64,000 nucleotides of DNA, from contig JAJPCT020000022.1 of assembly GCA_021323375.2 (NCBI GenBank), positions 38,411 to 102,410 on the forward strand. Reading direction: 5' to 3'. Position 1 is the stretch's first letter, and every line of letters starts with the position of its first letter. The notes under the pieces were generated by a model, which saw nothing but the letters and a program-made list of their open reading frames with translations, made no database searches and was not told where the DNA came from. This document shows, in pieces, positions 1 through 8,258 of the stretch. The stretch is from Candidatus Wolframiiraptor gerlachensis. GTDB lineage: Archaea > Thermoproteota > Nitrososphaeria_A > Caldarchaeales > Wolframiiraptoraceae. A program made the position numbers and the translations under genes.

Positions 1-130
1 TCACCTTGAGAAGTATGTCCCCTCTAGCATAGAGCCTATCCCCGATAGGCTTGAAGCCGTATCCCTCGATCAAGAGCCTTCCAGCCAGAATCGAGGTTGG
101 ATCAGCCTCCGAGACCACTATCAGCCTCAA
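1..130 (-). CDS. dtdA: D-aminoacyl-tRNA deacylase, N-terminal fragment
   Basis: Only the first 43 codons are in the window; the gene runs off the left edge. It starts at a TTG preceded by a purine-rich GGTGAGGCGGG. The visible protein opens with a beta strand and a S-E-x-D-P-x-S segment, then has G-Y-G-F-K-P and Y-A-R-G-D-I-L. The SEKDxxS opening and the GFK...xKRGD spacing match archaeal DtdA (GEK1 family), which removes D-amino acids mis-attached to tRNA. This is pattern recognition on a short fragment, so the assignment is good but not certain. Confidence 0.65.
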   Translation of the reverse strand, partial: MRLIVVSEADPTSILAGRLLIEGYGFKPIGDRLYARGDILLKV

Positions 131-377
131 CCCGCCTCACCCGAGAAATGAATAGCATATCTTCCTATGAATTCCTCTAAAATGTTGCTTTTCCAGCCCC
201 TCGCCCAATCTAGCCGAACATTCATTTCATGGAAGCTATGTTAAAGTAAGGGTCAACAAGGCCTGAATTATGGTTAGCCATGATAGCGCCTCCCATCTAT
301 CACATCTCAAATATTTTGCGATAACGAGTTTATGCCTTTTATGTCGTAATTCAGGAGTGACTCTTGGACAGGAATTT

Positions 378-824
378 TTATTCACCTGGGGGCGGTGGAA
401 GTGATGTTACAGTAATTGTCGTCGTTGATGTAGATGTAACAGTTGTTGTAATGGTTCGCGTGGTTGTCGTCAGGCTTGTAATCGTCTCCGTGGTTGTTAT
501 GGAGTAGGTGGTTGTGGAGGTGATTGTTGTCGGGCTTATGCTCGTCACCGTTGTGGGGATAAAAGTAGCCTCTGTTTTTGTAGATATTTGGGTGAGCGTC
601 GTAGGGCTCGTAATGATACTATAAACAGTTTCCATGCCTGTCACAGTTACTCTGACCGTTTCAGATGAGGTTTCCGTGGATATGACCGTATGAGTAACTG
701 TTGTCGGGCTAAAGATGGTAGTACTCCTAGCCTCGGTCAGGGTTGACATCGATAAAACCCCTATACCTATGATCATTAAAACAGCTATAATCGATAAAGT
801 TAACGCTATGATATTCAGCCTCAC
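378..824 (-). CDS. Ser/Thr-rich membrane-anchored surface stalk protein
   Basis: A 148-residue protein. Residues 1-28 form a hydrophobic signal or anchor helix. Everything after is almost only Thr, Ser, Val and Ile in short irregular repeats of the TTxTxTxTS kind, ending in a PPPPGE tail. No catalytic motif is visible. Such low-complexity Thr/Ser tracts are typical O-glycosylated stalks of archaeal surface proteins. The repetitive DNA (GTTGT/GGTGGT-rich on the plus strand) could expand or contract. It could be a truncated relic of a larger exoprotein, because no folded domain is attached. Function unknown. Confidence 0.6.
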   Translation of the reverse strand: MRLNIIALTLSIIAVLMIIGIGVLSMSTLTEARSTTIFSPTTVTHTVISTETSSETVRVTVTGMETVYSIITSPTTLTQISTKTEATFIPTTVTSISPTTITSTTTYSITTTETITSLTTTTRTITTTVTSTSTTTITVTSLPPPPGE

Positions 825-1046
825 TCTTTCAGATATTTGTACGTCTGATAGGATTTAAGTCTTTCCGATGACGAGCTGTCAACCAGATAATGCCTCTCTT
901 TGGGCCCTATCACTAATGCATAGCCCTTTTATCAAATTCCTGCTGGCCAGCTTTTGCCCGCGCCTTTCTACCAAAGCTTAAGCCCGATTCACTTTTCATG
1001 GTTAAGATTTTAAACTGTTTTATTATCTTTCTAGGCTAGGGGCTGG

Positions 1047-1907
1047 ATGAGATTTAGGTCCATTAGGAGGCCGCTGATATGTAGTCCGGCTGCTAGGCTG
1101 CTTCTTGAAGGTAAGCGCCGCGGCCTTAAAAGTGTTAGGACATCGCTGGATCTTGGGAGGAGCTATGTTGAGGTTGAGCTCCTCGATTATGGCATACGCT
1201 ATGGTGATGTGGAGCTTAGCTGGGATAATATCAACCTCGCTTGCTCCCGGGAGAGGGATATCTATGTTATCGAGGGCGGGGAGCTTATACCGCTCTCAAT
1301 AGCCTCGGAGCATTTTTACAAGCTCGTTCTCGTCAAGTGGGGTAAGCCGCCGACACTCGAGATAGATGGCATACACATGCATAGAATTCTAGATGTTACG
1401 CCCGATGTGGACTCGGAGATGAAGGTGGCTCTCCTAGGGAACATCAGGTGCTGGAGGGTTCTTGATGTTTGCACGGGGCTTGGATACACAGCGATAGCGG
1501 CGCTGAAGAGGGGTGCCTGCTCGATCCTGACAATAGAGAAGGATGAGAATGTGCTGAGGCTCGCCGCCCTCAATCCATGGTCGCGGGAGCTTGAGGATGA
1601 TCGGGTTGAGCTTGTGCTCGGCGACGCATTCGAGGTCTTGGAGGAGTTTAAGAACGAGTTCGACGCCGTGATCCATGATCCCCCGAGGATGCCCCTAGCA
1701 GGGAGCCTCTATAGCTTGGAGTTTTACGTGAAGCTGGCTAGGGCCCTCAAGCCCGGGGGAAAGATCGTGCATTATGTCGGCCAGCCGGGAATCCATAGGG
1801 GTAGGAGGATTTGGAAGGGGGTTCTCGAGAGGCTTAGGCAGGCTGGATTCGATGCAAGCTATGATGAGAGGTCTCGATGCGTCTATGGTAGGAAACTGGG
1901 AAAATAA
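1047..1907 (+). CDS. Predicted archaeal class I SAM-dependent methyltransferase (COG2521-like)
   Basis: A 286-residue protein. The N-terminal ~110 residues are a beta-rich domain. The Rossmann methyltransferase core follows: motif I V-C-T-G-L-G-Y near residue 140, an acidic I-E-K-D-E at the end of strand 2, G-D-A-F for motif III and D-P-P-R near residue 210, the position of the catalytic D/N-P-P-Y motif. The two-part architecture matches an archaea-wide family of predicted methyltransferases of unknown substrate. A DPPR motif points to an amino group on a nucleic acid or protein as acceptor, which is inference. It starts at an ATG following GGGGCTGG. Confidence 0.75.
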   Translation: MRFRSIRRPLICSPAARLLLEGKRRGLKSVRTSLDLGRSYVEVELLDYGIRYGDVELSWDNINLACSRERDIYVIEGGELIPLSIASEHFYKLVLVKWGKPPTLEIDGIHMHRILDVTPDVDSEMKVALLGNIRCWRVLDVCTGLGYTAIAALKRGACSILTIEKDENVLRLAALNPWSRELEDDRVELVLGDAFEVLEEFKNEFDAVIHDPPRMPLAGSLYSLEFYVKLARALKPGGKIVHYVGQPGIHRGRRIWKGVLERLRQAGFDASYDERSRCVYGRKLGK

Positions 1908-1977
1908 GAATAATGATGGGTTTTTACTCTGATGGGATCTCGTCTCTCAGCCCATTAACCTAATAGATCGTCATGTC

Positions 1978-2443
1978 CTATAAATCGCTCCACACGTCGT
2001 CTAGATACTCCGGTAGCCCTGACCTTTCCACGATTCTGACACTACTGCGTACACCTCACTCATAGACTGTTATAGTATAGTGTGGTTCTATCCTGTATGG
2101 TAGCCTGCCATGTTCTCTCATGAGATATGCTAGATCTCTTCATCCGTTGGGATTATTATCCAGTGAGATCTCCTCTAGAGCCTTATAAAACTCCTCATTC
2201 CCGATCTCATGGTAATAGGGTGTATGTCTGAAAACTGAGACTTTAAGCCTCTTATTATCCCTGTCTCGGCAATACCATACCTGCGCCTCCTCGCCCAGCT
2301 CAGCAGCATACTTCTTCTCTACGTGGAAGATCTCATGCCTGTTCGCCCTCCGCTCGCGGGGAATCTCGACTCAGAGCCCCTCAACCTCCCTTAGCGCTCT
2401 CATTATGCCCCTTTCCCATGTTGCATTTTCGGGCTGGCCCTCA
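1978..2443 (-). pseudogene. Decayed gene of unknown family
   Basis: Read on the minus strand, this stretch keeps clear protein-like coding in pieces. One piece contains E-N-A-T-W-E-R-G-I-M-R-A-L and runs into an in-frame TGA. A long piece follows (I-P-R-E-R-R-A-N-R-H-E, then Q-V-W-Y-C-R, then R-H-T-P-Y-Y-H-E) and ends at a stop near 2140. A frame shift then restores coding (Y-L-M-R-E-H-G-R-L-P-Y), with one more stop before a final W-S-D-L. There is no start codon, and the upstream end is cut by insertion-element copy A at about 2422-2443. I do not recognise the family. Confidence 0.4.
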
Positions 2444-2488
2444 ATGAATAAGTTGAGGGTTCATGTTGAGGGTATGTGTGGGATGTAG

Positions 2489-3392
2489 ATGATTGGGGTT
2501 TACTATGTTGATACTGCAATTCCAAGTGACAGGAAGAAGAGGGGAAGAGTAAGACTCATACGGTCTTCGACGGGGGGCAAGGTATTCAAAGTGAGAAGAT
2601 TAACCGAGCTGGAGGCGCCGACGAGATATACATCAATTCGCTGCTCCCGGAGCTATATGACGAGATCCTAGAATCGTTGAGGAGGGGTGTTAGGGTATAC
2701 CTGCTGAAGGATGTCAGAAAGCTGATGAGGATGGAGAATAACTTGAAGAAGAATGATGAGAATAATGCTATGCTATTTTCAAGAATTCCAAGAGAGGCAT
2801 TCAGGTTGTTGACGATTGAGGAGATAGAGCTTAAGGCGGAGACACATCCGTTGATAAATAAGTATGAGTGGCTTGTGCGGTGGAGGAAGCAGCTGAGGAA
2901 GTTGGTTAAGGACGGCTATGACTATAACTTCAAGGAATCAATAAGGCTCATGGAGATGGATAGGAGGAAAATATCCTCCGAGGAGATTATCAGACAGGTG
3001 GACAGCCTCCCCATTTACGGGGAGATTTGGTGGAAAGCTTGCGAGATCCTTGGGGCTCAGGAAGAGCGCTGAGCTAGCCATACTGGCGATAGGGTTGCCG
3101 CCTCATTTGCCGATGGTGAGTTGAAAACGTTATTGGGGTTGGTTCTAGGCGGAAATAGAGGACGGTACAACCATAGGTTAAGAGATCATATTACGAGATT
3201 CGCAGTAAACCTTTACATAAACGCCGAGAAAGGATGCCAGTATTTCGGATAAGGTTATTGAGGTTGTTAATTGTCTGCCGAAAAAGCGGGCAATATCCAA
3301 ATTAGAGTGATGATTCTAAAAATGCTACGATAGCATACCTTATGACGACAAATCCGCTGGCCAGCGGCAGTAAAAGCCATAAAAGCCGGTAA
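2489..3392 (+). pseudogene. IS110-like transposase remnant A
   Basis: Conceptual reading with at least three frame shifts or stops. It starts with Y-Y-V-D-T-A-I-P. A frame change near 2610 leads to G-V-R-V-Y-L-L-K-D-V and K-N-D-E-N-N-A-M-L, which parallels the G-x-x-V-x-x-V-x-P ... K-T-D-x-x-D-A block of IS110 (DEDD) transposases. The longest open piece is 2677-3072. Beyond it come a Leu-rich segment (A-E-L-A-I-L-A-I-G-L-P), L-L-G-L and R-Y-N-H-R-L-R, like the IS110 C-terminal domain. The last reading frame ends at TAA 3390-3392, inside the structured repeat. The family call rests on these motifs only. Confidence 0.5.
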
Positions 3393-3496
3393 GGTTATTA
3401 GCGTTTCCCCACTATGGATGGGTTTATAAACCGTCCATAGATGGTTATGGCAGGATCTCCTGCCGGTCTTTATGGCTACGAGGACTCGCCGGCCAG
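3357..3496 (+). repeat. Structured repeat, copy A (candidate element RNA or end sequence)
   Basis: First of three copies (others at 11218-11350 and 53601-53733). An outer stem CTGGCC/GGCCAG encloses a main stem whose left arm is GCCATAAAAGCCGG and whose right arm is CCGGTCTTTATGGC. The variable interior carries its own hairpin (CTATGGA ... TCCATAG). The left arm also codes for the last residues of the transposase remnant, so DNA or RNA structure and coding overlap. Confidence 0.6.
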
Positions 3497-3688
3497 CCAC
3501 CTCCCCTTTTCCCCTAAAGCTCACTCACTTTCATGATTATGAACTTCATGTGATACGAATATAGTAAACTGATACTTGGAGCTCGCGGATTCGAACTTTC
3601 ATACTTGTTAAATTTTTTCGGCCCATCCCTCCTAATACACTCCTAAGAGATCCCCTTATACTACCCTTAATCTAAGATTCTGCCGGAT

Positions 3689-5278
3689 ATGCCGAGGGAG
3701 ATCATCGGGCATGGAACTTGGATGGATAAGGTGGCTGCTGAGCTTATTGAGAGGGAGAGGAGGCTTGGCAGGAGCCTAGATATGATAAGGACTGAGAGCG
3801 GGCTCGGGGCTTCAGGGATACCGCATGTGGGTAGTATGGCGGATGCCGTGAGAGCTTATGGTGTAACCCTCGCCCTGAGAGAGCTTGGATACAACTCCGA
3901 GTGCATAGCATTCACCGATGATATGGATGGTCTTAGGAGGGTTCCAGCGGGGATGCCGAGAGAGCTTGAGAAGTATCTCCTCAAGCCCGTCTCATCGATC
4001 CCGGACCCGTACGGCTGCCACGAGTCGTTCGCCGCGCATATGAGCGGGATGCTGAGGGATGGGCTTGAGAAGGCTGGGATAGAGTGCAGATATATGTCGG
4101 GGAGGCAGGCTTATGCCTCCGGGCTCCTAGCCGAGCAGATACATATGATCCTGCTAAATGCTAGGAGGGTTGGGGAGAAGATCGAGGAGCTAACAGGCCA
4201 GACGAAGTTCAAGCAGATCCTTCCATATTTCGCGGTATGCAGGAATTGTGGAAGGATATACACTACGCAGGCCTATGAGTATGATCCCGGAAGGAGGGTT
4301 GTAAGGTATAGGTGTGTTGGTGTGGAGGTTGGGGGGAGGTGGTTTGAGGGGTGCGGCTATGAGGGCGAGGCTGATATCAGGAGGGATGATGGCAAGCTCG
4401 CCTGGAAGACGGAGTTCGCCGCGAGATGGGCCGCCCTAGACATAAGGTTTGAGGCATATGGAAAGGATATCGCGGACTCCGTCAAGGTGAATGACTGGGT
4501 CTCGAGGGAGGTTCTGGGATTCGAGCCCCCAATGCACGTGCGGTATGAGATGTTTTTGGACGCATCGGGTAAAAAGATCTCGAAATCCCTTGGCAACGTC
4601 TTCACGCCCCAGCTCTGGTACAGGTATGGGACGCCTCAGAGTCTTCTCCTTCTGCTCTTCAAGCGGGCTATCGGGACCCGGGTGCTAACACTCCAGACGA
4701 TACCCAAGCTCATGGATGAGCTGGACTACTTGGAAGACGTGTACTTCGACAGGGTTAGGGTGGATAATGAGCTGGAAAGAGCTAGGCTTAAGGGATTATA
4801 CCTTTACTCCTATCTCTTGAGACCACCTGAGAGGCCGTCGCCCCATATACCGTATTCGCTGATCGTGGAGCTGGCCTTGGTCGCGCCGGAGGGGAGGGAG
4901 CTCGAATTTATCATGGCCAGGCTCCGGAAATATGGCTATGAGCTTGATGAGAGGGCCATGGAGAAGATCAGGCTCGCGATAAACTATGCAAGAGATCTGG
5001 GCGCAGTTGAGAGGAGGCCTGTCGAGTTATCCGAGGAGGAGAGGAGGGCGATCATGGAGCTAATTAGGCTTGTTGAAGCGGCGCAGAGCGCTGATGAGGT
5101 TCAGTCAGCGATCTTCCAAGCGGCGAGGAGCGTGGGCCTAGATCCAAAGGAGTTCTTCAAGAAGCTGTACATGATCTTTTTGGGTAGGGAGAGCGGCCCA
5201 AGGCTCGGCCCTTTCCTCTGGGACCTGGGGAAGGATAGGGTGCTGGAGATCCTTCGCTCAAGCCTTCAGCGAAAATGA
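3689..5278 (+). CDS. lysS: Lysyl-tRNA synthetase, class I
   Basis: A 529-residue class I lysine-tRNA ligase, which charges tRNA-Lys in the cytoplasm. The HIGH-type signature is P-H-V-G-S at residues 45-49 and the KMSKS signature is K-I-S-K-S near residue 295. Between them (about 184-230) is a zinc-binding insertion with C-x2-C and further cysteines. The C-terminal third is the helical anticodon-binding region of this class. Length is normal for archaeal class I LysRS. It is unrelated in fold to the class II LysRS of bacteria. It stands alone and is followed closely by the promoter of the ssb gene. Confidence 0.95.
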   Translation: MPREIIGHGTWMDKVAAELIERERRLGRSLDMIRTESGLGASGIPHVGSMADAVRAYGVTLALRELGYNSECIAFTDDMDGLRRVPAGMPRELEKYLLKPVSSIPDPYGCHESFAAHMSGMLRDGLEKAGIECRYMSGRQAYASGLLAEQIHMILLNARRVGEKIEELTGQTKFKQILPYFAVCRNCGRIYTTQAYEYDPGRRVVRYRCVGVEVGGRWFEGCGYEGEADIRRDDGKLAWKTEFAARWAALDIRFEAYGKDIADSVKVNDWVSREVLGFEPPMHVRYEMFLDASGKKISKSLGNVFTPQLWYRYGTPQSLLLLLFKRAIGTRVLTLQTIPKLMDELDYLEDVYFDRVRVDNELERARLKGLYLYSYLLRPPERPSPHIPYSLIVELALVAPEGRELEFIMARLRKYGYELDERAMEKIRLAINYARDLGAVERRPVELSEEERRAIMELIRLVEAAQSADEVQSAIFQAARSVGLDPKEFFKKLYMIFLGRESGPRLGPFLWDLGKDRVLEILRSSLQRK

Positions 5279-5282
5279 ATAC

Positions 5283-5290
5283 TTATATAA
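5283..5290 (+). promoter_or_regulatory. TATA box for ssb
   Basis: TTATATAA lies about 47 nt upstream of the ssb ATG. This predicts a transcription start near 5312 and a short leader that includes the AAAGG just before the start codon. Confidence 0.5.
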
Positions 5291-5333
5291 TGGGCGATCG
5301 ACAGGATGTCGTCCAAAAGGAGTCGTAAAGGAA

Positions 5334-5741
5334 ATGAGTGAATTGGTAAAGATAAGTCAGTTAAACCCGCGCTCTAGAAACGTAAACCTGATCGCGAAGG
5401 TTGTCAGCAAGTCGCCGGAAAGGATTGTTTCATCGCAATATGATCAGAAGGAACATAGGCTTAGCGAGGCCCTTATAGCTGATGAGACAGGAGCGATAAA
5501 CCTGATCCTCTGGGATGATAGAATAGACGATGTTAAAGAGGGCTCGACGATTAAGGTGACAAACGGCTTCATCAAGCTCTTCAAGGGGAAGATGCAGCTT
5601 AACTTGGGGCGATATGGATCGGTCGAGGAAGTCGATGAGGTCATAGAGGAGGTAAACCTCGATAACAACTTATCAGAGACCCCCCAGCCTCACATGAGAT
5701 TTGGCGAGAGAAGACCTCCAAGACGGTTCAGGCGAAGATAG
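5334..5741 (+). CDS. ssb: Single-stranded DNA-binding protein, crenarchaeal single-OB type
   Basis: A 135-residue protein with one OB fold (about residues 5-105) and a basic, disordered Arg/Pro tail (about 115-135). The pattern V-x-L-I-A-K-V-V near the N-terminus, A-L-I-A-D-E-T-G-A-I-N-L-I-L-W-D around residue 50 and the K-G-K-M-Q-L-N segment are the core strands of the short Sulfolobus-type SSB and related RPA-like OB proteins. It protects single-stranded DNA in replication and repair. The tail would mediate protein contacts, but is Arg-rich where bacterial tails are acidic. The start is the ATG after AAAGGAA. Confidence 0.85.
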   Translation: MSELVKISQLNPRSRNVNLIAKVVSKSPERIVSSQYDQKEHRLSEALIADETGAINLILWDDRIDDVKEGSTIKVTNGFIKLFKGKMQLNLGRYGSVEEVDEVIEEVNLDNNLSETPQPHMRFGERRPPRRFRRR

Positions 5742-5815
5742 CCAGTAAAGGCAGGGTTCCGGGCCTCCCGGCGAAACCACTATTTTTATATCCTATTTCA
5801 AGCTGATAAGATCAC

Positions 5816-7387
5816 GTGGTAGAAGATCTGGACAATAAGGATTTTGAGCTGATAGTTGCTGAGAGCCCGCAAATCGAAATTCCTATACCGCATGAGAAGC
5901 TTCTCTCTTTCATAAAGCTGGTTGAGGATCTAGGCTGGAATAAGGCGAGGATTAAGCGCTATATCACAACAGCTCTAAGATTGAGGGAGCTTGAGAAACG
6001 TTATGGGAAAAGCTATGCAGCCCTAGTCAAGACCTATGAGAAGCTCGTGAGCGACGAGGTCAAGCTCAGATACTCCATCGAGCAGCTCATGGAGAAGCGC
6101 AGGCAGATGGAAGAGGACTTCAAGCTATATATGGAGCAGTATAAGCTGACCTTAGAGGCTGTTCAGAACGTTGGAAAGCTTGTCGAGGCACTAAAGATGA
6201 GGGGCCTCGATCTAACCGACCTCGAGAAAGCCTTGAAGGCCCTTAGCTTCATGAAGGAGGCGGGACATGATGTCGAGGAGATCGTGAATAGACTGAAGAA
6301 TATCGAGAGCTATGAGGCCTCGATCAAGGAGCTTGAGAGGATGATCGAGGAGATGGAAAAGAGCCTTGAGAATCTTGAGAACGAGAAGAAAAGGCTTCTC
6401 AAGGAGATTGAGGAGATACATGGGTTATCCGGGGATCTAGAGGACTTGAGGAGGGCGCGGGAGGTGCTGGAGGAGAGCATTAAGCAGGCCGAGGCGGAGC
6501 TTAACGAGGTATCTAAGAGGCTGGAGAGCGCTAGATCAGAGCTCGAGACCCTCATCGGATATAGGGCCTCATTCGAGGAGATGCGCAGGATGCTCGATGA
6601 GCTCGAATCCGAGGTAAATAGGCTTAGGGCTGAGAGGGAGTCGCTCCAGAATGAGGTTGCACAGCTTCTTGGTGCGCGGAATGAGATAGGGGAGATTAGG
6701 AGGAAGCTGGAGGAGGGGCGGTCGAGGCTCGCGGCCATCGAGAAGGAGATCAGGGATAGGCAGTCCTATCTCGAAATACTGGAGGGCGAGCTCGCGGCCG
6801 CTTACTCCATCCTTAAACTCTTCACAGAGCCGGGCGGCGTTGAGGTTGAGGATCTCGAGCCCCTCGTCACACATCTCCAGAGGATCTTGAAGATTAAGAG
6901 GGGTGAGCTCCCGGCCCTGAAGCCCCTTGAGCCCCACATACTAAACAAGGTTAAGGAGGATCTAGCATCGCTGATTATGCCCTATGTGAGGGGCGAGTTT
7001 GTTCCCAAGAGGGCCTTCGACCAGCTTGAGAAGGAGGTTAAGAGATTGAGGGAGGAGAATGAGGCTTTGAGGGAGGAGCTAGAACCCCTCAGGAAGCTCT
7101 TGGAGGCTAGGCCGCCAACCGCACCAGCCGAGCAACCGAAGCCATTTCTCGAGGCTATTACTCCGAGCAGCGAGGTTTTAGAGCTTAAGACGCTAGATCG
7201 GGGCAAGAGGTTTAGGATAAAGTGCCCATCATGTGGTGAGATATCGGTGGCAATCGCCCCGGCAATCGAAGAGCTTGGGGAGCTCGCGTCGAAGGGTTGT
7301 AAACTGAGGTTTACGTGCAGGTGCGGCAAAACAATAATCATTCCGCCCGATGTTCTCTTGAAGAAACTGGAGGCGGGCGGCGTTTGA
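5816..7387 (+). CDS. Long coiled-coil protein with C-terminal zinc ribbon
   Basis: A 523-residue protein starting at GTG. A TATA-like TTTTTATAT sits about 28 nt upstream, so the message is probably leaderless. Residues 1-60 look globular and helical. Residues ~70-340 and again ~390-425 are heptad-rich coiled coil (Glu, Lys, Arg, Leu), with a short break near 340-385. The C-terminus (about 455-523) is a zinc ribbon with C-P-S-C and, after a spacer, C-R-C. SMC/Rad50 ATPase motifs are absent. It could be a scaffold or chromosome-associated factor, but its function is unknown. It is translationally coupled to the next gene, whose start overlaps its stop. Confidence 0.7.
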   Translation: MVEDLDNKDFELIVAESPQIEIPIPHEKLLSFIKLVEDLGWNKARIKRYITTALRLRELEKRYGKSYAALVKTYEKLVSDEVKLRYSIEQLMEKRRQMEEDFKLYMEQYKLTLEAVQNVGKLVEALKMRGLDLTDLEKALKALSFMKEAGHDVEEIVNRLKNIESYEASIKELERMIEEMEKSLENLENEKKRLLKEIEEIHGLSGDLEDLRRAREVLEESIKQAEAELNEVSKRLESARSELETLIGYRASFEEMRRMLDELESEVNRLRAERESLQNEVAQLLGARNEIGEIRRKLEEGRSRLAAIEKEIRDRQSYLEILEGELAAAYSILKLFTEPGGVEVEDLEPLVTHLQRILKIKRGELPALKPLEPHILNKVKEDLASLIMPYVRGEFVPKRAFDQLEKEVKRLREENEALREELEPLRKLLEARPPTAPAEQPKPFLEAITPSSEVLELKTLDRGKRFRIKCPSCGEISVAIAPAIEELGELASKGCKLRFTCRCGKTIIIPPDVLLKKLEAGGV

Positions 7388-7782
7388 GTAGCCGTAAGAT
7401 GAACCCGATAGTAGTGATGCTCTCATGGAGGGCTAAGAAGCTCAGGGCCGAGGATGTTGAGAGGATACTCTCCGCGGTCGCTTCGATAAGCGAGGGGCCA
7501 TTCACGCTCACGGACGTCATCGAGAGGCTCCCAGACGATGTCAAGATCGACAGGAACAAGAGGAGGAGGGTTGGAAATCTCCTCCAAGCCCTAGTCTCAA
7601 TAGGATATCTCTCGAAGCCGAGTGAGCGGAAATGGGTTAAAAATGCGCCAACGCTGAGCCACTTCTTGAGCCAGCATCTCTTAGAGCTCTCATCTATCGA
7701 GATGCTCTCCCCGCGTCCTCCACCCGCTGGCGGGAAGGTGATCGGCCGCCGCCAGAAGCTTGATCGTGCATCCGCAACATGA
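7384..7782 (+). CDS. Small basic protein, probable winged helix
   Basis: A 132-residue protein. I chose the TTG at 7384, which overlaps the upstream stop codon and lies 9 nt after GGAGG; an internal ATG at 7399 is the alternative. The predicted run of helices (R-A-E-D-V-E-R-I-L, T-D-V-I-E-R-L, then V-G-N-L-L-Q-A-L-V-S-I-G-Y-L) followed by a charged wing (K-P-S-E-R-K-W-V-K) resembles a winged helix-turn-helix. It forms a two-gene unit with the coiled-coil protein. The last ~89 nt overlap hjc on the opposite strand. Function unknown. Confidence 0.6.
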   Translation: MSSRKMNPIVVMLSWRAKKLRAEDVERILSAVASISEGPFTLTDVIERLPDDVKIDRNKRRRVGNLLQALVSIGYLSKPSERKWVKNAPTLSHFLSQHLLELSSIEMLSPRPPPAGGKVIGRRQKLDRASAT

Positions 7783-8176
7783 TTGAGCCCCTCCAGCTCA
7801 ATGGTATCTCGGTGAAGCTCCACTCCCTGTTGAGAAACCTGGCGGCTATGATAGGTTTCGGCCTTATCTCAGCTCCACACTGCGGGCACCTGACGATAAA
7901 TAGCTTGCAGAACTCGAGGAGCCTCTCGACCTGGGAACTGTTCAGGAGCACATATGACTTGTTCGTAGATTTTACCTCGATTGCTAGGAGCTCGCCCGAG
8001 TCCACTGCGATCACATCTGGTTTCGGGAGCTTTCCAGAGCCGCTTCCAGGGGTCCTAACAGCATATGTCCCAGGCTTTCCCCTGTCTGCGAACATCCTCA
8101 CGAGATAGTACTCGCCCTCATAGCCCATTCTAGCCTTATATCTTGGTGATGACGGGTTTCTCGGCCTCCTCGGCAT
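7694..8176 (-). CDS. hjc: Holliday junction resolvase Hjc
   Basis: A 160-residue protein. The nuclease core (about residues 17-125) has the archaeal Hjc layout: G-Y-E-G-E-Y with the catalytic Glu near the N-terminus, R-T-P-G-S-G-S, P-K-P-D-V-I-A and A-I-E-V-K-S, giving the E...PD...ExK metal site of the PD-(D/E)xK fold. A C-P-x-C pair follows. The enzyme cuts four-way DNA junctions during recombination and fork rescue. The C-terminal ~30 residues (G-G-G-R-S-P-S-R) have no core motif and overlap the convergent upstream gene. Typical Hjc proteins are 120-140 residues, so the tail is extra. Confidence 0.85.
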   Translation of the reverse strand: MPRRPRNPSSPRYKARMGYEGEYYLVRMFADRGKPGTYAVRTPGSGSGKLPKPDVIAVDSGELLAIEVKSTNKSYVLLNSSQVERLLEFCKLFIVRCPQCGAEIRPKPIIAARFLNREWSFTEIPLSWRGSIMLRMHDQASGGGRSPSRQRVEDAGRASR

Positions 8177-8258
8177 AATCCCAGCAAGGCTAATGAGTTT
8201 GGTACAGTTATTATGGTTATCTCTTCAGGATTGATGACAAGCTATACCGCGAGATTCC

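Larger units (their letters stand above)
2422..3496 (+). mobile_element. Decayed IS110-like insertion element, copy A
   Basis: The segment is alignable by eye with 10355-11350. Both begin with the same leader (TTTTCGGG, then a C-C-T-C-A-A-T-G-A-A-T-A-A-G block), continue into a related broken transposase gene and end in the same structured repeat. No terminal inverted repeats of the usual DDE type were seen, which fits IS110-type elements. The left boundary is taken as the start of similarity between the two copies, and the right boundary as the end of the structured repeat. Neither is experimentally defined. Confidence 0.5.

Noticed and set aside
6310..6738. A Ser-rich 142-codon minus-strand frame.
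   Set aside because: Antisense of Glu/Lys/Leu-rich coiled-coil codons always yields Ser/Leu-rich shadows.
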